Assembly: GCF_902859735.1 (NCBI RefSeq)
Contig: NZ_CADIJY010000002.1
Location: 744,001 to 808,000, forward strand
Source: Achromobacter aegrifaciens
GTDB lineage: Bacteria; Pseudomonadota; Gammaproteobacteria; Burkholderiales; Burkholderiaceae_B
DNA length: 64,000 nucleotides
Direction of reading: 5' to 3'
A program made the translations under genes and the position numbers. Each line of letters begins with the position of its first letter. Positions within the stretch are counted from its first letter, which is position 1. A model generated the notes under the pieces. That model did not search any database, was not told the origin of the DNA, and saw only the letters and a list, made by a program, of their open reading frames with translations. Of the stretch, positions 46,505-55,569 are shown piece by piece.

Positions 46505-49132
46505 TCAAGCGATGCGCCGCTGCTCCACGCCCATGTCGCGCCACGCTTCGCCATGGCAGGTGAACATGAGGATCTGATGCCGCGTGGCCGCGTCGAACAG
46601 CGCGCGCTTCATGAAGTCGCGCCGCGCGTCGTCCGTGTGGACCAGCGCGTCGTCGAGCAGCAGCAGCGTCGGCCGCCCTGCTTCGCGCAGCAGATCGGCA
46701 TAGGCGAAGCGGGCCAGGATGCCCAGTTGTTCGCGCGTGCCGAAGCTGAGCGCGGACAGCTGGTCCTCGCCGCCCGCGCGGCGCAGCGCGGCAGGCAGCA
46801 AGGCATCGTCCAGTCGCAGGTCGGCTTCCGGAAACAGCAGCGCCAGGTAGTGGTTCAGCCGGCGCGCCAGCGGCGCTTGCAGGCGTTGCGTCGCCGCCGC
46901 GCGCTTGTCTGCCAGCAGCTTTTGCAGGAGTTCCAGCGCAGCGGCGCGGCGGGCGAAGTCGTCGCGCCGCCGTTCCAGGCGTTCGCAGGCGGCCTCTGCT
47001 TCAGACAGGCGTTCGCCCAGCCCTTGGGCGCCCGCCTGGTCCAGCTTGCCTTGCAACTGCAGGATTTCGCCGTGGCGCTTGTGCTGCGCCTCGCGCTCGA
47101 TCGCGGCGGACTTCTCGTAGCGCTGCACATCCTGTTCGACCAGCTCGGGACGGTGGCCAGCCAATGCCGCCTGCGCCTCGCGCACGCGGCGCTCCAGTTC
47201 GTCGTGGCTGCTGCGGACCTCGGCGAGCCTGCCTGCGCGGGCCTGCCGCTGCGTCGCGCGCTCGGGCGATTGGAGCTCGGCGCTGCGCGCCGCCGTCTGG
47301 TTTTCCAGCAATTGGGCGCGCGCGCCGTCGGTGTCCATGGTGCGCTGTGCGGCGGCCAGCGCGGTCTCGGCCTGCGCCGAAACCGCCTCGGCCTCGCGCA
47401 GGGCCTGGAGCGCCCCGGGCAGATCGTCGCCGCCGTCCGCCTGCGGCGCAGCTGGCAGCTTGTCCAAACGTTCCTGCAACTGCACGCGACGCGCCAACGC
47501 GTCGTCGCGCTGGCCACGCAGAACGTCCACGCCCTTGGGCGCATGGATGCCCAGCGTCTTGCGCATGCCGTCCAGCTCGCGCAGCAAGGCGCCATGGCGG
47601 GCGTAGCGTTGCTCGGCCTGCGCCAGGCTCTCGACGTCCAGGCGCTGCAGCAAGGCCGCGCTGGCCGCCCGAGCCGCGTCGATTTCGCGCTTGAGCGCGG
47701 GCAAGTCCTTGCCGCCCGGCTCGATGCGCAAGCGCCCCACGCCCGGCAGCTCCAGTTCGGCGGCCGCCGTCAGCAGGACCTCGTCCGCGCCGCTCAGCAT
47801 CCGGCCGTCCAGCAGCGCCCGGCCGCCCGCTTCCAGCTGATAGGACAGGCGCGTGGCGCTGGCCTGCTGCTGCAATTGCAGGTTGGCCAGTTCGCGTTCG
47901 CTCTTGCGCAGGGCTTCGATGTCGGCGTCGGCGATTTCGATCCGCATGGTCTCGGCCTTGAGCGCGGAGCCCTGCTCGATCAATGCGGTGACTTCCTTCA
48001 ATGCGCCGTCCAGGCGTTCGATCTCCACGCCCAACTGGAGCAGTTGATGCTCCAGGTCGCGCCGGTCGGCCACGGCCTGCACCGAAGTAACGCGCTGGCG
48101 CGCCGCGTCCACCGCGGCCGCATGCGCCTGGCGCTGCTGTTGGGCGCGCGCCAGCGGTTCGCGCGCGGCCTCGACCCGGGCGCGCGCGGCGCGAGCCTCG
48201 CTGGCCAGCGACTGGAGTTCGGCCTCGTCCTGCTGGTCGCGCCGGACCTGGTCCTGCAACAGCGCCAGCGTTTGCGCGGCTTGCGCCTGTTCGCGGCGCA
48301 GCCCTTCGAAGGCTTCGCGCTCCTTGGCCAGGGCCGCCAGGCGCGCACGCGCCTCGGCCGCCTTGGCTTCGAAGTCCTTCCAGGGCTCGCCGGCCTGGGC
48401 GCGCTCGTGGTCGCGGCGCAATTCGGCCAGGCGGTCCACGTCGGCGTTCAGCTGCGCCATGGCCTGCGCGCACTCGTCGCGTTCGGCCGCGGCGCGCGTC
48501 AGCGCATCTTCGGCTTCCTTGTAGACGCCCTTGGGGCGGCCATTGCGTGCGTCCAGCAGCGCGCCGCGTTCGGCGGCCACGCGCTCGTACAGGCGGTCGC
48601 CATCGCCCGAAGCCAGCTCGCCGGACAGCTGCGTCAAGGCCTCACGCAGATGCGCGCCCGCATGGCCGGCCGCTTCCTGCAGATTCTGGCCGTCGCCCTG
48701 CTGGATCCACAACAGGCCCGGTATGCCCGCCAGGTCCGGCTTGCTCTGGCCGCGTCCCGGCAGTTCAAAGCCCAGCAATGCGGCCAGCGCGTTCTCGGCC
48801 TCTTCGCCGTCCAGCCGTTGCGCGCCGCCATCGATCAACAGTTCGCAGCGGGCGCGCGACAGGAATTGCTTCTTCAGCACATAGCTGTGTCCGGCATGCG
48901 TGAATTCCAGTTCCACGCTGGGTCGCGCGCCGGACTCGCCGTGCGGCGCCAGGTCAGCGACCTTGCTGGTGCTGTAGCGTTCAAGAAAGGCTGAACGGAT
49001 GGCCGCGGCCACGGTGCTCTTGCCGGCTTCGTTCGGGCCCACGAACAGGTTCAGGCCGTCCTGCAGCCCCTCCAGCGCCATGGGCTGGCGGAACTTGCGG
49101 AATTCTTCCAGGGAGATGCGCGAGAGCTTCAT
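46505..49132 (-). CDS. SbcC/YhaN-like AAA ATPase
   Basis: An 875-residue SMC-like ATPase. Walker A is GPNEAGKST (near residue 32). About 150-720 is almost continuous coiled coil rich in Ala, Arg, Glu and Gln. The C-terminal Walker B is LLLLDDALVHTDDARRDFM. It lacks the CxxC zinc hook of SbcC/Rad50, as in the YhaN branch. It overlaps the phosphoesterase gene by four bases, and the two form a probable nuclease complex for DNA ends or hairpins. Confidence 0.85.
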   Translation of the reverse strand: MKLSRISLEEFRKFRQPMALEGLQDGLNLFVGPNEAGKSTVAAAIRSAFLERYSTSKVADLAPHGESGARPSVELEFTHAGHSYVLKKQFLSRARCELLIDGGAQRLDGEEAENALAALLGFELPGRGQSKPDLAGIPGLLWIQQGDGQNLQEAAGHAGAHLREALTQLSGELASGDGDRLYERVAAERGALLDARNGRPKGVYKEAEDALTRAAAERDECAQAMAQLNADVDRLAELRRDHERAQAGEPWKDFEAKAAEARARLAALAKEREAFEGLRREQAQAAQTLALLQDQVRRDQQDEAELQSLASEARAARARVEAAREPLARAQQQRQAHAAAVDAARQRVTSVQAVADRRDLEHQLLQLGVEIERLDGALKEVTALIEQGSALKAETMRIEIADADIEALRKSERELANLQLQQQASATRLSYQLEAGGRALLDGRMLSGADEVLLTAAAELELPGVGRLRIEPGGKDLPALKREIDAARAASAALLQRLDVESLAQAEQRYARHGALLRELDGMRKTLGIHAPKGVDVLRGQRDDALARRVQLQERLDKLPAAPQADGGDDLPGALQALREAEAVSAQAETALAAAQRTMDTDGARAQLLENQTAARSAELQSPERATQRQARAGRLAEVRSSHDELERRVREAQAALAGHRPELVEQDVQRYEKSAAIEREAQHKRHGEILQLQGKLDQAGAQGLGERLSEAEAACERLERRRDDFARRAAALELLQKLLADKRAAATQRLQAPLARRLNHYLALLFPEADLRLDDALLPAALRRAGGEDQLSALSFGTREQLGILARFAYADLLREAGRPTLLLLDDALVHTDDARRDFMKRALFDAATRHQILMFTCHGEAWRDMGVEQRRIA

Positions 49133-50265
49133 TTGGCGGCTCCCGGCGCGGCGCTTTCGCGCTGGAACCGCAGCAGCAGCCGCAATGCCTCGCCCGCAAC
49201 CGCAGATTGTTCCGGGTCGGCCTGCAATGCCTGCAATTGCGCCGCAACTTCGCCCACGTAGCCGCTGGCGCGCAGTTCGGCCAGGTCGGCTTCGTCCGGT
49301 TCCAGCATGAGGCCGGACAGGTCCGGCAGCAGCGCACGCACCTGCGCCGCGGCCTGGTCCACGGCGCGTTGCAGCGCTTCCCAGGTTTCCATGTTGACGT
49401 GCCCTTGCAGGTCCAGCCGCAGCACATCCTCGGCGCGCAGCTCGGCCATGCGCGCGGCCAGCGCCTGCGCGTCCGAGGGCAGGCTCAGCGTTTCCGACCA
49501 GGCCGACCAGCGGTACTTGCCCGTAGCCAGCCGCTCGACGGCGGGCGTGGCGCCCGGCGCCTCGATGCGCACATGCAGCGCGTACCCCGGTTCGTTGCCG
49601 CGGAAGCGGTCCTGCTCCGGCGTGCCGGCGTACCAGGTGCGCTCGTCGATGGACAGACAGCCGTGCCAGTCGCCCAGCGCCAGATAGTCCAGCCGCGCGC
49701 GAACCGCGCGGTCCGGGGCGATGGGATTGGTGGCATCGATGGTGTCCGGCAGGCGGCCCGCCACGCTGCCGTGCGCCAGGCCCACGCGGATGCGGCCGGC
49801 TTCGGTTTCCAGCGCGTCGAAGGCCTGGGTCACGTCGTCGTAGGTATGGCGTTGCGTCAGGGGCGCGGCCAGCACGGCGAGATTGATCGCCGCCAGATCG
49901 ACCACGCCGGTGCGCAGCGGAACATGCACGTTGGAAGGGATGCAGCCCAACTGCATCGCCCGGCTCCAGACGCTGTCGGCCAGCGCGGCGTCGTGGTTGC
50001 CGGCGATCATGACCCAGGGGCCGGTGTAAGCGGCCATGGCCGCGAACAGGCGGCGTATCGTGCGGTCCGACACGCCCTGCGTGTCGAACACATCGCCCGC
50101 CACCAGCACGGCGTCCACGCCGCGCTCCGCGGCCAGCGCAGCGATGCGGGCGACGACGTCGAAGCGGGCCTCGGCCAGCATGGCGGCATCGTCGGTTTCA
50201 AACTGGCCGTATTGTCGGCCGATCTGCCAGTCGGCGGTGTGCAGGAAATGGATCATGCGGGCCAT
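49129..50265 (-). CDS. SbcD/YhaO-like metallophosphoesterase (DNA repair)
   Basis: A 378-residue calcineurin-like phosphoesterase of the Mre11/SbcD/YhaO group. The metal-site motifs are HTADWQIG (near residue 8), VAGDVFDTQ, IAGNHDA, and the His motifs VGLAHGS and LGDWHG. The start is uncertain between ATG 50265 and 50256; no good ribosome-binding site precedes either. It is translated before its ATPase partner with a four-base overlap. Confidence 0.87.
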   Translation of the reverse strand: MARMIHFLHTADWQIGRQYGQFETDDAAMLAEARFDVVARIAALAAERGVDAVLVAGDVFDTQGVSDRTIRRLFAAMAAYTGPWVMIAGNHDAALADSVWSRAMQLGCIPSNVHVPLRTGVVDLAAINLAVLAAPLTQRHTYDDVTQAFDALETEAGRIRVGLAHGSVAGRLPDTIDATNPIAPDRAVRARLDYLALGDWHGCLSIDERTWYAGTPEQDRFRGNEPGYALHVRIEAPGATPAVERLATGKYRWSAWSETLSLPSDAQALAARMAELRAEDVLRLDLQGHVNMETWEALQRAVDQAAAQVRALLPDLSGLMLEPDEADLAELRASGYVGEVAAQLQALQADPEQSAVAGEALRLLLRFQRESAAPGAAK

Positions 50266-50335
50266 TGTAGATGGCCCATGCGCAGTCCCGGCGGCGATAT
50301 CCGGAAGAATCGCCGCCGGCTTGCCGCAAGTGGAA

Positions 50336-51637
50336 TCAGGCGCTCTTGCCGTCCAGCACCAGCGACTGGCTGGACGCCGCCTTGCGGTCATAGCGCGACA
50401 GGCCCAGGCCGTCGGTGCGGATGGCGGGACGCTGGCCCATGACCAGGTCGGCCACCAGCTTGCCCGAGCCGCAGGCCATGGTCCAGCCCAGCGTGCCGTG
50501 GCCGGTGTTCAGGTACAGGTTGCCGTAGCGGGTCGCGCCGACCACCGGCGTGCCGTCCGGCGTCATGGGACGCAGGCCGGTCCAGAACTCGGCCTGGGCC
50601 ACGTGGCCGCTGCCCGGGAACAGGTCGTTGACGACCAGTTCCAGCGTCTTGCGGCGGGCCTCCTTCAGGCGCAGGTCGAAGCCCGCGATCTCGGCCATGC
50701 CGCCCACGCGGATGCGCTGGTCGAAACGCGTGACGGCGATCTTGTAGGTTTCGTCCAGGATGGTCGAAACCGGCGCGGCCGATTCGTCCGCCATGGGGAT
50801 GGTCAGCGAGTAGCCCTTGAGCGGATACACCGGCAGGTCCAGATCCAGCGGCTTGAGGAAGTCGCGCGTGTAGCTGCCGAAGGCGGCGACATAGCGATCG
50901 GCGGTCAGGACTTCATTGCCCACGCGCACGCCGGTGATCTGGCCGCCGGCCGTGTTCAGGCCCGACACCGTCTGGCCGTAACGGAATTCCACGCCCAGGC
51001 CCTTGGCCATTTCGGCCAGGCGCGTCGTGAACAGTTGGCAGTCGCCGGTTTCGTCGTTGGGCAGGCGCAGGCCGCCGCTCAGCTTGTGCAGCGAGCGCGC
51101 CAGGGCGGGCTCGGCCGTCACCAGGCGGTTGCGGTCCAGCAGTTCGTAGGGTACGCCCACTTCTTCCAGCACCGCGATGTCGCGGCGCGCGGCTTCCAGC
51201 TGGGCCTCGGTGCGGAACAGCTGCAAGGTGCCGCGGGTGCGTTCTTCGTAGTGGATGCCGGTGGACTGGCGCAGTTCGCGCAGGCAATCGCGGCTGTACT
51301 CGGACAGGCGCAGCATGCGCTCCTTGTTCACCGAGTATCGTTCGGCAGAACAGTTGGCCAGCATGGACGCCATCCATTTCAGCTGGAACAGGCTGCCGTC
51401 CAGGCGTATGGCCAGCGGAGCGTGTTTCTGGAACAGCCACTTGATGGCCTTCAGCGGAATGCCGGGCGCGGCCCAGGGCGTGGAATAGCCCGGCGAAACC
51501 TGTCCGGCGTTGGCGTAGCTGGTCTCTTGCGCCGCCGAAGGCTGGCGGTCCAGCACCGTGACTTTGGCGCCTTGGCGGGCCAGATAGTAGGCGGTGGTGG
51601 TGCCGATGACGCCGCTGCCGAGGACGATGACGTGCAT
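50336..51637 (-). CDS. dadA: D-amino acid dehydrogenase small subunit DadA
   Basis: A 433-residue FAD flavoprotein that oxidises D-amino acids, chiefly D-alanine, to the keto acid, passing electrons to the respiratory chain at the inner membrane. The FAD site is [21 protein letters not shown], followed by [22 protein letters not shown], a DadA signature, and later [16 protein letters not shown] and [13 protein letters not shown]. It is divergent from an Lrp regulator, as in known dad loci. No alanine racemase is adjacent. Confidence 0.94.
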   Translation of the reverse strand: MHVIVLGSGVIGTTTAYYLARQGAKVTVLDRQPSAAQETSYANAGQVSPGYSTPWAAPGIPLKAIKWLFQKHAPLAIRLDGSLFQLKWMASMLANCSAERYSVNKERMLRLSEYSRDCLRELRQSTGIHYEERTRGTLQLFRTEAQLEAARRDIAVLEEVGVPYELLDRNRLVTAEPALARSLHKLSGGLRLPNDETGDCQLFTTRLAEMAKGLGVEFRYGQTVSGLNTAGGQITGVRVGNEVLTADRYVAAFGSYTRDFLKPLDLDLPVYPLKGYSLTIPMADESAAPVSTILDETYKIAVTRFDQRIRVGGMAEIAGFDLRLKEARRKTLELVVNDLFPGSGHVAQAEFWTGLRPMTPDGTPVVGATRYGNLYLNTGHGTLGWTMACGSGKLVADLVMGQRPAIRTDGLGLSRYDRKAASSQSLVLDGKSA

Positions 51638-51694
51638 GATTCTTTCCGGTGATTGGTTTTGTTCAGGAATTTCGGTAGTCTATGGGCCTCTCAG

Positions 51695-51734
51695 CAGTGA
51701 AAAGCACTGAAGATTTTGCTTTGCCAGTGCTTTT
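51695..51734. promoter_or_regulatory. Inverted repeat between dadA and lrp-type gene
   Basis: Arms AAAAGCACTG (51700-51709) and CAGTGCTTTT (51725-51734) are perfect complements across 15 AT-rich bases; a further CAGTG lies at 51695-51699. The site is between the divergent dadA and Lrp-type genes, the expected place for an Lrp/DadR operator. Confidence 0.55.
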
Positions 51735-51772
51735 TCCCGGCCGCATCCTGTTTTTCGATCGCCAAAAGTGAA

Positions 51773-52240
51773 ATGCGCGAGCTAGACCGTATCGACCTGA
51801 AAATCCTGGATATCCTGCAGCGGGAAGGCCGCATTTCCGTGACCGAACTGGCCGACCGGATCAGCCTGTCCGCCACCCCCTGCTCCGACCGCGTCAAGCG
51901 CATGGAGCGCGAAGGCGTCATCACGGGTTACCATGCGCGCGTCAATCCGGCGGCGCTGGGCAAGAACCTGCTCGTCTTCCTGGAGATCAAGCTGTCGGCC
52001 AAATCCGGCGACGTGTTCGACAAGGTCAAGAAAGAGCTGCTGTACGTGCCCGAAGTCATGGAATGCCATCTGGTGTCCGGCGACTTCGACTACCTGGTCA
52101 AGGCCCGCCTGACCGAAATGAACGAATACCGCCGTCTCCTCGGCGAAATCCTCAAGCGCCTGCCCGCGTCCGCTGAATCGCGCAGCTACGTGGTCATGGA
52201 GGAGATCAAGGAGACCCTGTACCTGCCCGTGGACCGCTAG
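51773..52240 (+). CDS. Lrp/AsnC-family regulator (probable DadR)
   Basis: A 155-residue Lrp-type regulator. The N-terminal HTH is ELDRIDLKILDILQREGRISVTELADRISLS..., and the C-terminal RAM ligand-binding domain contains VMECHLVSGDFDYLVKARL. Divergence from dadA suggests control of D/L-alanine catabolism, with alanine as effector. ATG at 51773 begins the family N-terminus; the frame is open to 51716. Confidence 0.9.
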   Translation: MRELDRIDLKILDILQREGRISVTELADRISLSATPCSDRVKRMEREGVITGYHARVNPAALGKNLLVFLEIKLSAKSGDVFDKVKKELLYVPEVMECHLVSGDFDYLVKARLTEMNEYRRLLGEILKRLPASAESRSYVVMEEIKETLYLPVDR

Positions 52241-52361
52241 GCGCGCGCCGCTTCCGCTGATCGCACGCCGATTGTTACCGGTCGGGCCCGCGCCGGCTGC
52301 TATGCTGGCGGCCCTTCGGCGCGTGCCTTTGCCGCGTAATCCGACCCTGATTTATTTGCCT

Positions 52362-53027
52362 ATGTCTATGACTCGCCTCTATAAATACTTCTTCCGCGGC
52401 CTGATCACCGTCCTGCCGCTGGCCCTGACGATCTACCTGCTCTATATCTTCCTGGCGTGGACCGAAGCCGTGGCGCTGACCTTCCTGCGCCCCTTCATCG
52501 GCGGGTTCTATGTGCCGGGCATGGGCCTGGCGCTGGGCATCCTCGGCATCCTGGCCATCGGCTACCTGGTGTCCAAGGAACGCGTGCAGCGCGTGCTGGT
52601 GCTGCTGGAAATGCCGTTCACCAACCTGCCGGTGGTCAAGAGCATCTATTCGTCGCTCAAGAGCTTCGCGGACTATTTTTCGCCCAGTTCCAAGAACACC
52701 GCGCAGCAGGTCGTGATCCTGCGAGTGCCGGGCCAGCAGCTGGAACTGGTCGGCCTGGTCACCCGCCGCAACATGGAAGGCTTGCCCGAAGGGTTCACCC
52801 AGGGCGAGCGCGTGGCCGTATACCTGCCGATGGGCTACATGATCGGCGGCTATACCGTGTTCGTGCCGCAGGAATGGGTCCAGCCCATCCAGATGTCGGT
52901 CGAGGAAGCCATGCGTTCGTCCCTGATCGCCTGGATGGCTCGCGCCGAAACCAGCAACAACCGTCCCGCCGCGCAGGAGCCCCCCGCCCCTGCCCAGGAC
53001 GGCGCCAACGGCGGCGGCCAGGCCTGA
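52362..53027 (+). CDS. DUF502-family membrane protein
   Basis: A 221-residue protein with two N-terminal membrane segments (GLITVLPLALTIYLLYIFLAW and GMGLALGILGILAIGYLV). The soluble part carries the DUF502 signature PVVKSIYSSLKSFADYFSP and LVTRRNMEGLPEG. The Pro/Ala/Gln-rich C-terminus is probably flexible. The role is unknown. ATG at 52362 is given, and 52368 is an alternative. Confidence 0.87.
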   Translation: MSMTRLYKYFFRGLITVLPLALTIYLLYIFLAWTEAVALTFLRPFIGGFYVPGMGLALGILGILAIGYLVSKERVQRVLVLLEMPFTNLPVVKSIYSSLKSFADYFSPSSKNTAQQVVILRVPGQQLELVGLVTRRNMEGLPEGFTQGERVAVYLPMGYMIGGYTVFVPQEWVQPIQMSVEEAMRSSLIAWMARAETSNNRPAAQEPPAPAQDGANGGGQA

Positions 53028-53061
53028 GCGCCCCGCCCCCAACCTCTACCAGACTCTCGCT

Positions 53062-53307
53062 ATGCCCATCATCGAATTCACGCTGGCCGAAGGCAGCCCC
53101 TATATTGAAGTGAACCAGCTGCTCAAGGCCACCGGCGTGTGCGACAGCGGCGGCGCGGGCAAGATGCTGGTGGCCGAAGGCCACGTCAGCGTGGGCGGCG
53201 TGGTCGAAAGCCGCAAGACGGCCAAGATCCGCGCCGGCCAGATCGTGACCTGCGGCGACGTGCGCATCGTCGTGCGCGGCCCCGACGCCGGCGACGCAGA
53301 CGCCTGA
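53062..53307 (+). CDS. RNA-binding S4-domain protein (YbcJ-like)
   Basis: An 81-residue S4-domain protein. EVNQLLKATGVCDSGGAGKMLVAEGHVSVGG is the S4 core, ending with a KIRAGQIV loop. Family members bind RNA and may help ribosome assembly. It lies 34 bases after the DUF502 gene and 33 before the Mrr-like gene in a plus-strand run. Confidence 0.88.
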   Translation: MPIIEFTLAEGSPYIEVNQLLKATGVCDSGGAGKMLVAEGHVSVGGVVESRKTAKIRAGQIVTCGDVRIVVRGPDAGDADA

Positions 53308-53340
53308 AGCCCTCCACACCACGCATCACCGCGAGCCGCC

Positions 53341-53916
53341 ATGAAACTCAAGATGTCCCAGAACTCCATTTTTGCGGTGCTGCTGCGCTCGCCCTGGTGG
53401 ATGAGCGCCGGCGTGGCCGTGCTGCTGTCGGCCGCCGGCTTTGCCGCGCTGCCGCTGGAGTACGCCGCGATGGGCGTGTTCGCCGCGGTACCGTTCGCGG
53501 TCATCGCCATCATGGCGGCCTACAAGCAATTGCGCGCGCCCTCGGGCGCGCGGGTGCAGGCCGTGGCCGAAGCCGCCGCCGGCATGTCCTGGGCGGAATT
53601 TTCCAAAACCGTCGAAGCGGGCTTTCGCCGCGACGGCTGTGAAGTGCAGCGCCTGCAATTGCCCGGCGCCGATTTCGCGCTGAGCAAGGACGGCCATGTC
53701 GCCATGGTCAGCGCCAAGCGCTGGAAGGCCGCCCGCGTCGGCGTCGAACCCTTGCGCGAACTGCAGGCGGCGCGCGAGAAGCGCGGCGCGCGCGAAGCCA
53801 TCTACATTGCGCTGGGCGAGGTCTCGGACAACGCCCTGCAATACGCCAAGTCGCAAGGCGTGTCGCTGATGACCGCGCCTGAACTGGCCAAGCTGCTGCG
53901 GGACCTCAAGCCCTGA
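53341..53916 (+). CDS. Membrane-anchored Mrr-like (restriction endonuclease-fold) protein
   Basis: A 191-residue protein with two membrane segments (about residues 18-38 and 43-59) followed by a restriction-endonuclease-like domain. Residues about 77-115 read MSWAEFSKTVEAGFRRDGC with later PGADFALSKDGHVAMVSAKRWK. The Mrr_cat-type Asp and Lys are present, but the usual Gln/Cys before Lys is Ala. DNA cleavage is unproven and no methylase is linked. It may be a housekeeping protein of unknown role. Confidence 0.78.
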   Translation: MKLKMSQNSIFAVLLRSPWWMSAGVAVLLSAAGFAALPLEYAAMGVFAAVPFAVIAIMAAYKQLRAPSGARVQAVAEAAAGMSWAEFSKTVEAGFRRDGCEVQRLQLPGADFALSKDGHVAMVSAKRWKAARVGVEPLRELQAAREKRGAREAIYIALGEVSDNALQYAKSQGVSLMTAPELAKLLRDLKP

Positions 53917-53929
53917 GGCGGACACGGCC

Positions 53930-54301
53930 ATGAGCTATCGACTGCTCGCCGACCTGGTGCTCATCGTGCACGGCCTCTTCGTTGCCTTCGTCGTATTCGG
54001 CGGCCTGCTGGCGTTGTGGAAGCGCTGGATCGCCTACCTGCACCTGCCCGCGCTGGCCTGGGGCGCGCTGGTGATAGGCATGGGCTGGATCTGCCCGCTG
54101 ACGCCGCTGGAGATTTCACTGCGCCAGCAGGCCGGCCAGCAAGGCTATGGCGGCGGCTTCATCGAACACTACATACTGGCGCTGATCTACCCCGAAGGCA
54201 TCACCCGCGGCACGCAGATCGTACTGGCGGCCTTGCTGATCGTGGGCAACATCGTCGTCTACACGCTGTGGGCGCGGCGCGGCCGGCGCCTGCCGGCCTA
54301 G
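53930..54301 (+). CDS. DUF2784 membrane protein
   Basis: A 123-residue protein with four membrane segments. RLLADLVLIVHGLFVAFVVFGGLL, HLPALAWGALVIGMGWICPLTPLE and QGYGGGFIEHYILALIYPE are the DUF2784 signatures. Its function is unknown. It follows the Mrr-like gene by 13 bases and is convergent with an acyl-CoA dehydrogenase. Confidence 0.87.
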   Translation: MSYRLLADLVLIVHGLFVAFVVFGGLLALWKRWIAYLHLPALAWGALVIGMGWICPLTPLEISLRQQAGQQGYGGGFIEHYILALIYPEGITRGTQIVLAALLIVGNIVVYTLWARRGRRLPA

Positions 54302-54309
54302 CCTTTCGT

Positions 54310-55437
54310 TCACAGGGCCCGGGCGATCACCAGGCGCTGGATGTCGCTGGTGCCTTCATAGATCTGGCAGACGCGCACGTCGCGATAGATGCGTTCCACC
54401 GGAAAGTCCTTCAGATAGCCGTAGCCGCCCAGGGTCTGGATGGCGGCGGAGCAGACCTTCTCGGCCATCTCGGAGGCGAACAGCTTGGCCATGGACGCTT
54501 CCGTCAGCGCCGGCCTGCCGGCCTCGCGCAAGGCTGCCGCGTGCAGCACCATCTGGCGCGCCGCATGGATCTGCGTGGCCATGTCGGCCAGCCGGAACGC
54601 GACCGCCTGATGCTCCATGATGGGTTTGCCGAAAGCCTGGCGGTCGCGCGCATAGTCGCGCGCGCACTCGTAGGCCGCGCGCGCCATGCCCACCGACTGG
54701 GACGCGATGCCGATGCGCCCGCCCTCCAGGTTGGACAGGGCGATCTTGTAGCCTTCGCCCTCCGCGCCCAGCCGGTAAGCCGCCGGAATGCGCATGTCCT
54801 CGAACGCGATCTGGCAGGTGTCGGACGCATGCTGGCCGAGCTTGTCTTCCACCCGCAACACCTTGTAGCCCGGGGTATCGGTGGGCACGATGAAGGCCGA
54901 GATGCCGCGCTTGCCGGCATCCGGGTCGGTCACGGCGAATACGATCACCACCTGGCCGCTGCGCCCCGACGTGATGAACTGCTTGGCGCCATTCAGGATG
55001 TAGTCGTCGCCATCGCGGCGCGCCCGGGTGTGCAGGCCGCTGGCGTCCGACCCCGCCTGCGGCTCGGTCAGCGCGAAAGCGCCGATATGCTCGCCCGTTG
55101 CCAGCGGACGCAGGAACTGTTCTTTCTGCGCGTCGGTACCGAACTTCAGGATGGGCATGCAGGCCACCGAATTGTGCACGCTCATGATGGTGGAGCAGGC
55201 GCCATTGCCGGCCGCGATTTCCTCCAGCGCGACCGCATACGAGATATAGCCGCTGTCATTGCCGTCCCAGGCTTCGGGCACCAGCATGCCGAAAAAGCCC
55301 AGTTGCGCCATTTCGGCGATGGCGTCGGCGGGATAGTGATGGTCGCGGTCCCAGCGTTCCGAGTTGGGCGCCAGGCGCTCCTGCGCGAAGCGGCGCGCCA
55401 TTTCCTGGACGCTGAGCTGTTCGTCGGTCAAAAGCAT
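54310..55437 (-). CDS. Acyl-CoA dehydrogenase
   Basis: A 375-residue flavoprotein. [35 protein letters not shown] and the C-terminal [23 protein letters not shown] match the short/medium-chain family, including the catalytic Glu region. ATG at 55437 follows AGGAGAGACAAGC. It is apparently transcribed alone, 132 bases from the GH15 gene. Confidence 0.92.
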   Translation of the reverse strand: MLLTDEQLSVQEMARRFAQERLAPNSERWDRDHHYPADAIAEMAQLGFFGMLVPEAWDGNDSGYISYAVALEEIAAGNGACSTIMSVHNSVACMPILKFGTDAQKEQFLRPLATGEHIGAFALTEPQAGSDASGLHTRARRDGDDYILNGAKQFITSGRSGQVVIVFAVTDPDAGKRGISAFIVPTDTPGYKVLRVEDKLGQHASDTCQIAFEDMRIPAAYRLGAEGEGYKIALSNLEGGRIGIASQSVGMARAAYECARDYARDRQAFGKPIMEHQAVAFRLADMATQIHAARQMVLHAAALREAGRPALTEASMAKLFASEMAEKVCSAAIQTLGGYGYLKDFPVERIYRDVRVCQIYEGTSDIQRLVIARAL

Positions 55438-55569
55438 GCTTGTCTCTCCTGGATGCGGTGGCGGCCGATGCGCGGCCTGCTCTGTTCTGCGGTTCGGCGC
55501 CCGACTTGGGGCGGCCGTCAGATCGCCAGAATACACCGCGCCGGCAGGCGCTGGACGCCGCCGCGCGGC

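Noticed and set aside
46505-50265. SbcCD-like pair as a phage-defence system
   Set aside because: There are no defence-associated neighbours, and the pair resembles housekeeping YhaN/YhaO-type repair proteins.
53341-53916. Mrr-like gene as part of a restriction-modification system
   Set aside because: No methyltransferase or specificity subunit is near, and the protein is membrane-anchored in a run of conserved small proteins.
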